64,000 nucleotides of DNA from Shinella granuli (GTDB lineage Bacteria; Pseudomonadota; Alphaproteobacteria; Rhizobiales; Rhizobiaceae): contig NZ_SLVX01000001.1 of the NCBI RefSeq assembly GCF_004341885.1, positions 310,001-374,000 on the forward strand, written 5' to 3'. The translations under genes were made by a program, and so were the position numbers. This document shows positions 1 to 8,398 of the stretch, one piece after another. The notes beneath the pieces are model-generated. The model saw nothing but the letters and a program-made list of their open reading frames with translations. It was not told the DNA's origin and did no database searches. Each line of letters begins with the position of its first letter. The stretch's first letter is position 1.

Positions 1-156
1 TGGTCGCCCTATAACGGCATTCGCCTGCCGTGGCGCGTCTCGGCGACCTGGCTGCGCGGCAGGCTCGCCTTCGACGGCAAACAGGTGCTCGCCGAACCCG
101 GTTCCGGCGCCTTCGTGCGCCCGTTGCCGACGCTCGTTTCCGCAGGTGGTCGCTGA
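1..156 (+). CDS. Amidohydrolase (hydantoinase/dihydropyrimidinase/allantoinase-like), C-terminal 51 residues
   Basis: Only the C-terminus is in the window; the frame is open from base 1 and stops with TGA at 154-156. The visible tail starts WSPYNG and contains TWLRGRLAFDGKQVLAE, the closing beta-sandwich strand typical of cyclic amidohydrolases (hydantoinase, dihydropyrimidinase, allantoinase, dihydroorotase). Its TGA shares one base with the ATG of the next gene, so the two are translationally coupled. With an N-carbamoyl-amino-acid hydrolase directly behind it, the natural role is opening a hydantoin ring to give an N-carbamoyl amino acid. Here that could be hydantoin-5-propionate, judging from the two further genes. 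The substrate is inferred from context; family assignment from 51 residues is moderate. Confidence 0.6.
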   Translation, partial: WSPYNGIRLPWRVSATWLRGRLAFDGKQVLAEPGSGAFVRPLPTLVSAGGR

Positions 157-1442
157 TGGCGGCGCCGCGAATCAATCTGCCGGTCGATCCCGCCCGCATA
201 GAGGATGTGATCGACGGGCTTGCCCGGCTCACCGAGCCCGGCCGGCCCTACACACGGCGTGCCTTTACCGCTCTGTTCCCGGCGGGGCGGGATTTTCTTG
301 ACCAGAGGTTTCGGGCGGCCGGGCTCGAAACGCGCATCGACGCCGCGGGCAATCTCATCGCCCGGCGGCCGGGCAGGAAACCGGGTCTCGGCACGATCAT
401 GCTCGGTTCCCATTCCGATACGGTGCCGGATGGCGGGCGTTACGACGGCATTGCCGGCGTGGCGGTGGCGCTGGAAGTCGCCCGCGCCATTGCCGACCAG
501 GGGATCGAACTCGACCATGACCTGGAGGTCGTCGATTTCCTTGCCGAGGAAGTGTCGATCTTCGGCGTCTCCTGCATCGGCAGCCGTGGCATGGCCGGCG
601 TCCTGCCGGCGGACTGGCTGGCGCGCGAGAGCAGCGGCCTGACGCTGGAGCAGGGCATTCGCGATGCCGGCGGCGATCCGGCGCGCCTGCAGGCGGAGGC
701 GCGCCGGGACATCGCGGCCTTCCTCGAACTGCATATCGAGCAGGGGCCGGTGCTGGAAACGGAGAAACTGGATATCGGCGTGGTGACGGCGATTTCAGGC
801 ATCACGCGCATCGAGATCATCGTCGAGGGCCGGGCGGACCATGCCGGCACGACGCCGATGGGCGCGCGCGCCGATGCGCTGGCGGCCGCCGCGCGGCTGG
901 TAACGGGCATCGAGGCGCTGGCGAAGTCGCTCTCGGAAGGGCCGGGGCATTTCACGGCGACCGTCGGCGAATTCTCCATCGCGCCGAACGCGGCCAATGT
1001 CGTGCCGTCGCGCGCGCGCCTGTTGATCGACGCGCGGGCCGAGCACCGCACCACGATGGATGTTTTTGCCGCCTCCGTCGAGCAGATGGCGGAGCAGCTC
1101 GCACGGGAGACCGGCACGCTCATCGCGCCGCCGCGCCGCCTCTCCGACAACATGCCGACGCCCGGCGATCCGCTGCTGCTCGATGTACTGGACGCAGCCT
1201 GCGAGATGGCCGGCGCGCGCCATCGCCGCATGGCCTCCGGCGCCGGGCATGACACGGCCTTCCTGGCGAAGGTGACGCGGGCGGCGATGATCTTCGTGCC
1301 CTGCCTCGGCGGGCGCAGCCATGCGCCGGAGGAGTTCGCCGAGACGGACGATATCGCGCTCGGCGCGGCGGTGCTTTTTAACGCGGTGATTCAACTGGAT
1401 AAGACATTGAGTCAGGAGGACGACCGATGGGCCGGATCTTAA
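156..1442 (+). CDS. Zn-dependent M20-family N-carbamoyl-amino-acid hydrolase / allantoate amidohydrolase-like
   Basis: Cytoplasmic amidase of 428 residues, a usual length for the hydantoinase/carbamoylase branch of peptidase family M20. Visible metal-site motifs in order: GSHSDTVPDGGRYDG (His86, Asp97), FLAEEVSIFG (Glu131/Glu132), HIEQGPVLE, the dimerisation-lid motif DHAGTTPMG, and SGAGHDTAF near the C-terminus. The family hydrolyses N-carbamoyl amino acids or allantoate to the amino acid, CO2 and ammonia. The ATG at 156 is chosen over an open upstream extension because it overlaps the preceding stop as TGATG. The last 16 bases overlap the next gene. In this operon the likely product is L-glutamate from N-carbamoyl-glutamate; this is inference from the neighbours. 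Confidence 0.85.
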   Translation: MAAPRINLPVDPARIEDVIDGLARLTEPGRPYTRRAFTALFPAGRDFLDQRFRAAGLETRIDAAGNLIARRPGRKPGLGTIMLGSHSDTVPDGGRYDGIAGVAVALEVARAIADQGIELDHDLEVVDFLAEEVSIFGVSCIGSRGMAGVLPADWLARESSGLTLEQGIRDAGGDPARLQAEARRDIAAFLELHIEQGPVLETEKLDIGVVTAISGITRIEIIVEGRADHAGTTPMGARADALAAAARLVTGIEALAKSLSEGPGHFTATVGEFSIAPNAANVVPSRARLLIDARAEHRTTMDVFAASVEQMAEQLARETGTLIAPPRRLSDNMPTPGDPLLLDVLDAACEMAGARHRRMASGAGHDTAFLAKVTRAAMIFVPCLGGRSHAPEEFAETDDIALGAAVLFNAVIQLDKTLSQEDDRWAGS

Positions 1443-2518
1443 AGGAAAAAGACGTCGAGGCGGCGGTCAAGGGCGGCTCGGTCTATGCCGCCGGCGGCGG
1501 GGGCTGGGCGGACCATGGCCGCATGCTCGGCTATGCCGCCGTCTCGATCGGCAAGCCGGAGCTGGTATCCATCGATGAATTGTCCGATGACGACTGGGTG
1601 GCGACCGCCGCCGCCATCGGCGCGCCGGCCTCGACCACGCCCTGGGAAATGCGCGGCGTCGATTATGTGAAGGCGGTGGAGCTTCTGCAGGACGCGCTCG
1701 GCGAGAAGGTCGCGGCGCTGATGGTCGGGCAGAACGGCAAGTCCTCGACGCTCAACGGCTGGCTGCCCGCGGCGATCCTCGGCACGAAGGTGCTCGACGC
1801 TGTCGGCGACATGCGGGCGCATCCGACCGGGGATATGGGGTCGATCGGCATGGCGGGCTCGCCCGAGCAGATGATCCAGACCGCCGTCGGAGGAAACCGC
1901 GACGAGAACCGCTATATCGAGCTCGTCGTGCGCGGCGCGACCGCGAAGGTCTCGCCGATCCTGCGCACGGCCTCCGACATGTCCGGCGGCTTCATCGCCT
2001 CCTGCCGCAATCCGCTGCGCGCCTCCTATGTGCGCAGGAACGCGGCGCTCGGCGGCATCTCGCTGGCCCTGGAACTCGGCGAGGCGATCATTGCCGCCGA
2101 GGGCAAGGGCGGTGCGGCGATCATCGACGCCATCGTCAGGACGACGGGCGGCTCGATCCTCGCAGAGGGTGTCATCACGGACAAGTCGGTGGTCTACACC
2201 AAGGAAGCCTTCGACATCGGCACGGTGACGGTCGGCAGGGGGAACGATGCCTCCGTGCTGCATGTGATGAACGAATACATGGCGGTGGAATCGGCGGGCG
2301 GCAAGCGCCTCGCCACGTTCCCCGACGTCATCACCACGCTCTCGCCCGAGGGCGAGCCGCTCAGCGTCGGCCAGCTTGAGGTTGGCATGACGGTCTTCGT
2401 CTTGCATGTGCCGAAGACGATCATCCCGCTCGCCTCCAGCGTGCTCGACCCGACCGTCTATCCCTCCGTCGAGAAGGCGATGGGGATCGAGCTGGTGCGG
2501 TATGCGCTTGGCGGCTGA
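1427..2518 (+). CDS. S-Me-THD / DUF917 family protein (putative thiohydantoin desulfurase)
   Basis: 363-residue cytoplasmic protein. The N-terminus has the glycine-rich YAAGGGGWADHGRMLGY segment, followed by SIDELSDDDWVATAAAIGAPA and, around residue 110, NGWLPAAILGTKVLDAVGDMR. These are hallmarks of the family formerly called DUF917, now named after S-methyl thiohydantoin desulfurase. It starts inside the last 16 bases of the carbamoylase gene (a ggagg-like site, cAGGAGGacgacc, precedes the ATG), so it is co-transcribed. Older annotations call such proteins hydantoinase-associated. Between a hydantoin-opening pair and a urocanase homologue, removal of sulfur (as H2S or methanethiol) from a thiohydantoin-propionate is the best reading. 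The family call is firm; the substrate is inferred. Confidence 0.78.
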   Translation: MGRILKEKDVEAAVKGGSVYAAGGGGWADHGRMLGYAAVSIGKPELVSIDELSDDDWVATAAAIGAPASTTPWEMRGVDYVKAVELLQDALGEKVAALMVGQNGKSSTLNGWLPAAILGTKVLDAVGDMRAHPTGDMGSIGMAGSPEQMIQTAVGGNRDENRYIELVVRGATAKVSPILRTASDMSGGFIASCRNPLRASYVRRNAALGGISLALELGEAIIAAEGKGGAAIIDAIVRTTGGSILAEGVITDKSVVYTKEAFDIGTVTVGRGNDASVLHVMNEYMAVESAGGKRLATFPDVITTLSPEGEPLSVGQLEVGMTVFVLHVPKTIIPLASSVLDPTVYPSVEKAMGIELVRYALGG

Positions 2519-2525
2519 TGCAGGC

Positions 2526-2660
2526 TGCCCCTCACCCTAACCCTCTCCCCGCAAGCGGGGAGAGGGGACTTGCCCACGAACGGGTACTGATTGGGGAAAT
2601 CGGCGCGGCATATTCCTTCGCCCCGTTTACGGGGAGAAGGTGCCGAGGCGGATGAGGGGC
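2526..2660. repeat. Composite palindromic repeat R1 (two inverted REP units)
   Basis: Two inverted units, each a hairpin on the core CTCCCCGC-n-GCGGGGAGA, bounded outside by cccctca and tgagggg. They are separated by a spacer that includes cggcgcggcatat. It lies between the DUF917-like and urocanase-like genes, inside an apparent operon, and artificially extends the urocanase reading frame upstream. Similar composites occur at 10121, 25249, 30671, 34014 and 52877. Confidence 0.85.
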
Positions 2661-2689
2661 CGCGCCCCACGAACGAACAGGAGACGACC

Positions 2690-4351
2690 ATGCCCAAGCC
2701 CAATCTGCGCCATCCGAACCATCCGATCCCGAGCGGCGACGTTTTGCGCGCGAAGGGCTGGCGGCAGGAGGCGCTGCTGCGGCTCCTCGAGAACGTTCTG
2801 TCGGTCGGTGAGGATCCGGACAATCTCATCGTCTATGCCGCGCTCGGCAAGGCGGCGCGCAACTGGGCGGCGCACAGGGCCATCGTCAAGGCGCTGACGG
2901 AGATGGACGAGGACCAGACGCTCATCATCCAGTCCGGCAAGCCGGTCGGCCTGCTGAAGACCCATGCCAAGGCGCCGCTCGTCATCATGGCGAATTGCAA
3001 CATCGTCGGGCAATGGGCGAAGGCCGAGGTTTTCTACGAGCTCCAGCGCAAGGGGCTGATCTGCTGGGGGGGCCTCACGGCCGGGGCCTGGCAGTATATC
3101 GGCAGCCAGGGCGTCATCCAGGGCACCTACGAGATCTTCATGCGCATCGCGGAGAAGCGCTTCGGCGGCAGCCTCGCCGGCCGCTTCATCCTGACGGCCG
3201 GCCTCGGCGGCATGGGCGGGGCGCAGCCGCTCGCCGGGCGCATGGCGGGGGCGGCCATCCTGTGCGTCGATATCGATCCGGCGCGCGCGGCGGCGCGCAA
3301 GGCCGTCGGCTATCTGGAGCATGTCGCGCCGGATCTCGATACGGCGCTCGGGATGATCGGCCAAGCCGTGAAGGAGAAGCGCGCGACCTCGATCGGGCTC
3401 GTCGGCAATGCGGCGGAAATCTACCCGGAAATCGCCCGGCGCGGCATCGTGCCCGACATCGTCACCGACCAGACCTCGGCGCACGATCTCGTCTACGGCT
3501 ATGTGCCGAAGGGCATGAGCCTCGACCAGGTGCGGGGCCTGCGCGACGACGGGCAGGGGCAGTTGATGGCGGCGAGCCGCGCCTCCATCGTCGAGCATGT
3601 CTCGGCCATGCTGGAATTCCAGAGGCAGGGCGCCGAGGTGTTCGACAACGGCAATCTGATCCGCACGCAGGCGCGGGAAGGGGGCGTCGCCAATGCCTTC
3701 GACATCCCGATCTTCACCGAGGCCTATCTGCGGCCGCTCTTCGCACGGGCCATCGGGCCGTTCCGCTGGATGGCGCTGTCCGGCGCGGAGAGCGACATCG
3801 CGCGGATCGACGACCTCGTCGTGGAGATGTTCCCGGACAACGGGATCGTCACCAACTGGATCCGGCTGGCACGGGAAAACGTGCCCTTCGAGGGCCTGCC
3901 GGCGCGCATCGCCTGGCTCGGCCACGGCGAGCGCACGGCGCTGGCGCTGGCGGTCAACCGGCTGGTGGCGGCCGGCGAACTCAAGGGGCCGGTCGCCTTT
4001 TCGCGCGACCATCTCGATGCCGGGGCCATGGCGCACCCGAACATCATGACCGAGCGCATGAAAGACGGCTCGGACGCCATTGCCGACTGGCCGTTGCTGG
4101 ACGCCATGCTGCTCTCCTCCTCCATGGCCGATCTCGTCGTCATCCATTCGGGCGGCGGTGGTTATGCGGGCTATATGACGAGCTGCGGCGTGACGCTCGT
4201 CGCCGACGGCACGGCGGACGGTGCGGAACGGCTGGAGCACGCCTTGACGAACGACACGTCGCTCGGCGTCATCCGCTATGCCGATGCCGGTTATGACGAA
4301 TCGCTCGACGAGATCGCGAAGAAGGGCATCGGCTACGTGACGGTGGGCTGA
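2690..4351 (+). CDS. Divergent urocanase-family hydratase (putative thiourocanate / S-methyl-thiourocanate hydratase)
   Basis: 553 residues, the usual urocanase length. Family landmarks are clear: SGKPVGLLKTH (82-92), AGLGGMGGAQPLAGRMAG (NAD-binding, 170-187), VTDQTSAHD (258-266), FRWMALSG (358-365), SRDHLDAG (438-445) and DWPLLDAML. Three active-site stretches differ from true HutU as I remember it. The Cys of PARICW-G-G (Cys410 of Pseudomonas putida) is Ala408. YGQMTAGSW is WGGLTAGAW (Gln to Gly128). GYSQHAG is GYMTSCG (495-501). No hutH, hutI or hutG lies nearby. With the DUF917, carbamoylase and hydantoinase genes it fits a sulfur-substituted urocanate as substrate. Start chosen at 2690 (AGGAG eight bases upstream); the longer frame runs into repeat R1. 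Confidence 0.8.
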   Translation: MPKPNLRHPNHPIPSGDVLRAKGWRQEALLRLLENVLSVGEDPDNLIVYAALGKAARNWAAHRAIVKALTEMDEDQTLIIQSGKPVGLLKTHAKAPLVIMANCNIVGQWAKAEVFYELQRKGLICWGGLTAGAWQYIGSQGVIQGTYEIFMRIAEKRFGGSLAGRFILTAGLGGMGGAQPLAGRMAGAAILCVDIDPARAAARKAVGYLEHVAPDLDTALGMIGQAVKEKRATSIGLVGNAAEIYPEIARRGIVPDIVTDQTSAHDLVYGYVPKGMSLDQVRGLRDDGQGQLMAASRASIVEHVSAMLEFQRQGAEVFDNGNLIRTQAREGGVANAFDIPIFTEAYLRPLFARAIGPFRWMALSGAESDIARIDDLVVEMFPDNGIVTNWIRLARENVPFEGLPARIAWLGHGERTALALAVNRLVAAGELKGPVAFSRDHLDAGAMAHPNIMTERMKDGSDAIADWPLLDAMLLSSSMADLVVIHSGGGGYAGYMTSCGVTLVADGTADGAERLEHALTNDTSLGVIRYADAGYDESLDEIAKKGIGYVTVG

Positions 4352-4366
4352 TTGCGGCGAGGGGCG

Positions 4367-4894
4367 ATGCTGTTCAAGGCGGACGTGCTTGAAAGGATCG
4401 GCAGGGGCGAGGTGACGCTCGCCTTCCGCCGCTGGTTGAAGCCGACGGTCAGGGCCGGCGGCACGCTGCGCACCGCCGCGGGCGTGCTCGCCATCGACAG
4501 TGTCGCGGCCGCGGATATTAACACCGTTCCCGACGCGGATGTGCGGGCGGCCGGTTATGCCGCGCGGGCCGACCTGCTCGGCGACCTCCGGCCGGAGGGG
4601 CAGCTTTACCGGATCGCCTTCCATGTCGCGGGCAGGGACCCGCGGGAAAGCCTGCGTGAAAACGATACGGTCGGTCCGTCCGATATCGCCGCGCTGGACG
4701 CCCGGCTGGACGCGCTCGACCGCACGGCACCGTGGACGTGCGCGGTGCTCGCGATGATCGGGGAAAGGGACGGGCGCACCGCCGCCGACATGGCCGAACG
4801 GCTCGGCGTGGAGAAGCTGGCGCTCAAGCGGAAGATCCGGCAGCTCAAGGAACTGGGGCTGACGGAGAGCCTTGCCGTCGGCTACCGGCTTTAG
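4367..4894 (+). CDS. ASCH/PUA-like protein with C-terminal winged-helix-like segment
   Basis: 175-residue soluble protein with no signal peptide. The N-terminal stretch (MLFKADVLERI-GEVTLAFRRW-KPTV--GGTLRT) resembles the ASCH/PUA-like fold found in RNA-associated and amide-bond proteins. The last 50 residues (TAADMAERLGVEKLALKRKIRQL) look like a winged helix-turn-helix. The preferred ATG at 4367 follows GAGGGG by a few bases; a TTG at 4352 is possible. It begins 15 bases after the urocanase-like stop, so it may be the last gene of that operon, though nothing links it biochemically. I cannot assign a function. Confidence 0.6.
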   Translation: MLFKADVLERIGRGEVTLAFRRWLKPTVRAGGTLRTAAGVLAIDSVAAADINTVPDADVRAAGYAARADLLGDLRPEGQLYRIAFHVAGRDPRESLRENDTVGPSDIAALDARLDALDRTAPWTCAVLAMIGERDGRTAADMAERLGVEKLALKRKIRQLKELGLTESLAVGYRL

Positions 4895-5076
4895 CCGCGC
4901 GGACACGCTTTCGTGAAGGCGAGCCGGCGGGAATCGTGATGCGGGCGGGGCTAACTCCCTGAAATGTCGGTGATGCCGTAAACGTTGCATTTAACATTTC
5001 GCGGTAATCTTCCGTTAGTAATTCCGTCCATGTGTCGAAAGGGCGGGGCTTCGGTTTGTTTTGCGTGCGGGTGCCT

Positions 5077-6114
5077 ATGCGTCTTTCGGTCCTTACAACG
5101 GTCCTCCTTGCCTGTGCCGCCATGACGGGGTGTGCGTCGAGCTCCAACCCCGTGTCGGCGCTCGCCATCAAGCCGTCCGCGGAGACCACCGCCTCGGTTT
5201 CGAAGGCGAGCGGCCCCGTGCCGGAAGTCGCCGTCGGCGAGAGCAAGGTGACGGCGGACGGCGCGGAGATGCTCGCCTGGGCCGGCCCGGCGGCGGGAAC
5301 CCACGTCTTCGAGAGCGTGACCCAGCAATCGGCCATTCCCGCCGAGCGACCGGCGGAGGCCGCGACGGCGGAGGAGCCCGCGTCCGAAGGCGGCTCGCGG
5401 AAGCGCTCGCGCGTCTACAGCCAGCAGTTCCGCGATGCCAAGCCGATCAATTTCGGCAAGCGCGCGCCCCAGCATTATCAGGTGCACGGCGTCGACGTGT
5501 CGCGCTGGCAGGGCGACATCGACTGGACGAAGCTGCGCATGCAGGGCGCCAACTTCGCCTTCATCAAGGCGACGGATGGCGGCGACCATCTCGATCCGAT
5601 GTTCCAGAAGAACTGGCGCAAGGCCAAGGAAGCCGGCATCAAGCGCGGTGCCTATCACTTCTTCTACTGGTGCCGCGCCGCAAGCTCGCAGGCCGAATGG
5701 TTCATCCGCAACGTGCCGAAGGATCCCGACGCGCTGCCGCCGGTCATCGATGCGGAATACAACGGTGAATCGCGCTGCAAGAAGCGCCTGACGCGCGCCC
5801 AGTATGTCGAGAAGATCCGCGTCTTCTCCGAGATGCTGGAACGCCATTACGGCAAGCGGCCGATCATCTATACGGCGCCGGATTTCTACGAGGACAATCT
5901 TTCCGGCGAGCTGACGAACCATCCGTTCTGGCTGCGCTCGGTCGCCGCCCATCCGTCCAAGCGCTATCCGAACCGCCGCTGGGTGTTCTGGCAGTATTCC
6001 GGCTCGGGCCTGTCGCACGGCGTCACCGGCAAGATCGACCTCAACGTCTTCTACGGCAGCGTGAACGACTGGCACAACTGGCTTGCCGGCCAGCGCTCGG
6101 CCAGCCGCGACTGA
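5077..6114 (+). CDS. GH25-family lysozyme (muramidase), lipoprotein
   Basis: 345 residues. A lipoprotein signal ends at the lipobox MTGC (Cys19), and a low-complexity linker of about 110 residues precedes the catalytic domain. The GH25 domain starts VHGVDVSRWQGDIDW and has FAFIKATDGG, YHFFYWCRA, the catalytic-pair segment PPVIDAEYNGES, KRPIIYTAPDFY and the closing WVFWQYSGSG. Family members cleave the MurNAc-GlcNAc bond of peptidoglycan; this one is probably anchored to a membrane facing the periplasm. The start at 5077 places the signal peptide correctly; a GTG at 5032 would add 15 residues. A second GH25 paralogue lies at 46916. It is a single-gene unit, with AT-richer promoter DNA at 4950-5030. 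Confidence 0.88.
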   Translation: MRLSVLTTVLLACAAMTGCASSSNPVSALAIKPSAETTASVSKASGPVPEVAVGESKVTADGAEMLAWAGPAAGTHVFESVTQQSAIPAERPAEAATAEEPASEGGSRKRSRVYSQQFRDAKPINFGKRAPQHYQVHGVDVSRWQGDIDWTKLRMQGANFAFIKATDGGDHLDPMFQKNWRKAKEAGIKRGAYHFFYWCRAASSQAEWFIRNVPKDPDALPPVIDAEYNGESRCKKRLTRAQYVEKIRVFSEMLERHYGKRPIIYTAPDFYEDNLSGELTNHPFWLRSVAAHPSKRYPNRRWVFWQYSGSGLSHGVTGKIDLNVFYGSVNDWHNWLAGQRSASRD

Positions 6115-6148
6115 TTGTCGACGACGGCAGGCGGATGAGCCGGACGAT

Positions 6149-6748
6149 CTATCTCCGCTTCTGCGGATAGATCGTCTCGCCGCGCTTCAGCATCTCCACG
6201 AAGGTCTCGATCTTCCGCCTGCGGCCGGCCTCGGTCTTCATCGTGTGGACGCGGAAGGCGAAGGCGAAGCGGTTCTGCTCCGTGAGCCTGCCGAGCATCG
6301 CCCTTGCGGCCGGCTCGGCGTCGATCGCGGCCTGCAGGTCCGGCGGGATCTTCATGTCCTTGCCGCTGCCATAGGCCTTGTCCCAGCGGCCGTCCGCCTT
6401 GGCGGCTTCCACCTGTTTCAGGCCGTGTTCGGTCATTCGCCCGTCCTTAATCAGCCGGCCCACCGTCTCGACGTTCTTCTTGCTCCATACGCTCTTCCTG
6501 CCCCGCGGGCTGTAGCGCTGGAAAAAGCTCTTCTCGTCGAGCCCCTTGCGGATGCCGTCGATCCAGCCCCAGCAGAGCACAACCTCGATCGCCTCTTCGG
6601 GATTGATGGAGGCAAGGCCGGAGGCGCGCTTGTGGATCCTTATCCAGACCTCGGGCGCCGCGGCGTGGTTTTCCGCCAGCCAGCGATAGAATTCTTCCTG
6701 CCCGGGAAATTCGCGGACATGGGCAGGGTTGATTTCCACAGGTGCCAT
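6149..6748 (-). CDS. YdeI/OmpD-associated family protein
   Basis: 199-residue soluble protein. The N-terminal half has FYRWLAENHAAAPEVWIRIHK and VLCWGWIDGIRKGLDE, followed by FFQRYSPRGRKSVWSKKN, the signature of the YdeI (bacteriocin-protection/OmdA) family. The C-terminal region LGRLTEQNRFAFAFRVHTMKT corresponds to the OmdA tail. The biochemical role of this family is not established. The ATG at 6748 is preceded by GGGGGAAACACG and is preferred to an upstream frame extension. It is convergent with the GH25 gene and divergent from the L,D-transpeptidase gene. Confidence 0.8.
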   Translation of the reverse strand: MAPVEINPAHVREFPGQEEFYRWLAENHAAAPEVWIRIHKRASGLASINPEEAIEVVLCWGWIDGIRKGLDEKSFFQRYSPRGRKSVWSKKNVETVGRLIKDGRMTEHGLKQVEAAKADGRWDKAYGSGKDMKIPPDLQAAIDAEPAARAMLGRLTEQNRFAFAFRVHTMKTEAGRRRKIETFVEMLKRGETIYPQKRR

Positions 6749-6915
6749 CGTGTTTCCCCCGTTTTCCGGTGAGCCGTGTCCTTCGTGCACTGGCCGCCCG
6801 GCCGGGCAGGGACTAATGCCGAAGAAGTGATCCCGATGTTTCTTGCCAGCCCGCCCGCGGTTTGGCTAGCCATCTGACAAACCTTCCTTTTCTTCCCAAG
6901 GAGATCGTAAAGAGA

Positions 6916-7629
6916 ATGCCTACGGTGTGCACATTGTCGCGCAGAGCCTTTTTCCTGGGCGCCGCCGCGACGCTTGCGGGATGCGCAACCACGGAAACGT
7001 CGGTCAGGAATGCCCCGGTTCCGCAGAAGGTCAGCTATCCGATCGTGCCGGCGAGCGACGAGGAGCTGGCCGCGCGCTATGCCGCCGTCGAGGATGGCGG
7101 CCATCTCATCCCCGCCATTCCCTACCGGGAAATCGATCCGAAATACTATCGCCAGCGCGTGAAGGACCCGACCGGCGAGACGCCGGGCACGGTGGTCGTC
7201 GATACGCCCGGCCGCTTCCTCTACGTGGTGGAGCCGGGCGGCACGGCGATGCGCTACGGCGTCGGCATCGGCCGCGAGGGTTTCGCCTGGGAAGGCGAGG
7301 GCATCATCCACTGGCGCCAGCCCTGGCCGCGCTGGAAGGTGCCGGCCGACATGATCGCGCGCACGCCGAGCCTTGCCAGGTATTCCGTCGAGAACGGCGG
7401 CATGGAGCCGGGCATCAAGAACCCGCTCGGCGCGCGGGCGCTCTACATCTTCCAGAACGGCAAGGACACGCTCTACCGCCTGCATGGCTCGCCGGAGTGG
7501 AAGTCGATCGGCAAGGCGACCTCGTCCGGCTGCGTGCGGCTGATCAACCAGGATGTGCTCGACCTCTACAAGCGCGTGCCCTATCACGCCCGCATCGTCG
7601 TGCATCAGGGGGCGATGGCGTCCGTCTGA
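6916..7629 (+). CDS. L,D-transpeptidase (YkuD domain) lipoprotein
   Basis: 237 residues with twin arginines (LSRRAFFLG) leading into a lipobox LAGC (Cys23), so probably exported and lipidated. The YkuD domain occupies about residues 85-235 and carries YRLHGSPEWKSIGKATSSGCVRLIN, with the catalytic Cys at about 206 preceded by the conserved His-Gly. Such enzymes form 3-3 crosslinks in peptidoglycan or attach proteins to it, which is common in Rhizobiales. The start at 6916 follows AAGGAG at about 13 bases and puts the signal at the very N-terminus. A second, longer L,D-transpeptidase is at 30875. Confidence 0.88.
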   Translation: MPTVCTLSRRAFFLGAAATLAGCATTETSVRNAPVPQKVSYPIVPASDEELAARYAAVEDGGHLIPAIPYREIDPKYYRQRVKDPTGETPGTVVVDTPGRFLYVVEPGGTAMRYGVGIGREGFAWEGEGIIHWRQPWPRWKVPADMIARTPSLARYSVENGGMEPGIKNPLGARALYIFQNGKDTLYRLHGSPEWKSIGKATSSGCVRLINQDVLDLYKRVPYHARIVVHQGAMASV

Positions 7630-7631
7630 AC

Positions 7632-8393
7632 CTAAGTGACGGTCTCTCCGCCGTCGACCACGAGAATCTGGCCGGTCATGTAGCTTGACCGGTCGGAGAC
7701 GAGGAAGAGGATCGGTTCGGCGATCTCCTCCACATCCGCCCAGCGCCCCATCGGCACCTTTTCCCTTATATAGCCTTCGATCGCCTCGCGCCCGCCCATC
7801 TGGCTGATGAACGGGGCGTTGAAGGGCGTGTCCACCCAGCCCGGGCAGAGCGCGTTGACGCGGATGCCGTGGCGGGCATAGTCGCCGGCCATCTGCCTGG
7901 TCATGGCGATGACGGCGTGTTTCGTCGTCGTATAGGCGATCATCTCGCGGTCGTAGAGCACGCCGGAGGAGGAGGCCGTGTTGAGGATGACGCCCTTGCC
8001 CTGCGCCCTCATGGCTGGCATGACGAGGCGGGCGGCGATCAGGTGCGCGCGTACGTTGAGGTTCCAGGAGAGGTCGAGCCCGTCGAGCGGCACGCTTTCC
8101 AGATCGCCGGCGACCTGCGCGCCGGCATGGTTGTGCAGGATATCGATGCGGCCGTGGCGCGACAGCACGGACGCGACCGCCATTTTCAGTTCCACGTCGT
8201 CGGTGACGTCGACGATGACGGCTTCGGCCTTGCCGCCGTCGGCGCGGATGAAATCGACGGTCTCGGCCGCGCGTGCCTCGTCGCGGTCGGCGACGCAGAC
8301 CGTGGCGCCCTCGCGCGCCATGATGCGCGCGCCGGCCCGGCCGATGCCGGAGCCCGCTCCGGTGACGATGGCGACACGGTTCTTCAGGATCAT
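7632..8393 (-). CDS. SDR-family NAD(P)-dependent oxidoreductase
   Basis: 253 residues, a classical short-chain dehydrogenase. The Rossmann motif TGAGSGIGRAG is at residues 11-21, NHAG near 88-91, catalytic Ser in NTASSSG, and YTTTKH gives the Tyr-x-x-x-Lys. The C-terminus ends with the SDR motif GQILVVDGG. It begins five bases after the stop of the ABC permease gene at 8399 and is transcribed in the same direction, so it is the last gene of the importer operon. It probably oxidises the imported compound or a product derived from it. The substrate is not visible from sequence; a hydroxyl-bearing compound is implied. Confidence 0.88.
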   Translation of the reverse strand: MILKNRVAIVTGAGSGIGRAGARIMAREGATVCVADRDEARAAETVDFIRADGGKAEAVIVDVTDDVELKMAVASVLSRHGRIDILHNHAGAQVAGDLESVPLDGLDLSWNLNVRAHLIAARLVMPAMRAQGKGVILNTASSSGVLYDREMIAYTTTKHAVIAMTRQMAGDYARHGIRVNALCPGWVDTPFNAPFISQMGGREAIEGYIREKVPMGRWADVEEIAEPILFLVSDRSSYMTGQILVVDGGETVT

Positions 8394-8398
8394 CGGTC

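Noticed and set aside
2526-2660. Repeated hairpins that at first glance might be a CRISPR-like array
   Set aside because: Only two inverted, not direct, units per locus, no regular spacers and no cas genes; the composites fit REP elements.
2627-4990. 787-codon minus-strand frame opposite the urocanase-like gene
   Set aside because: Same shadow effect; composition is biased, there is no ribosome site, and the plus-strand urocanase motifs are unmistakable.
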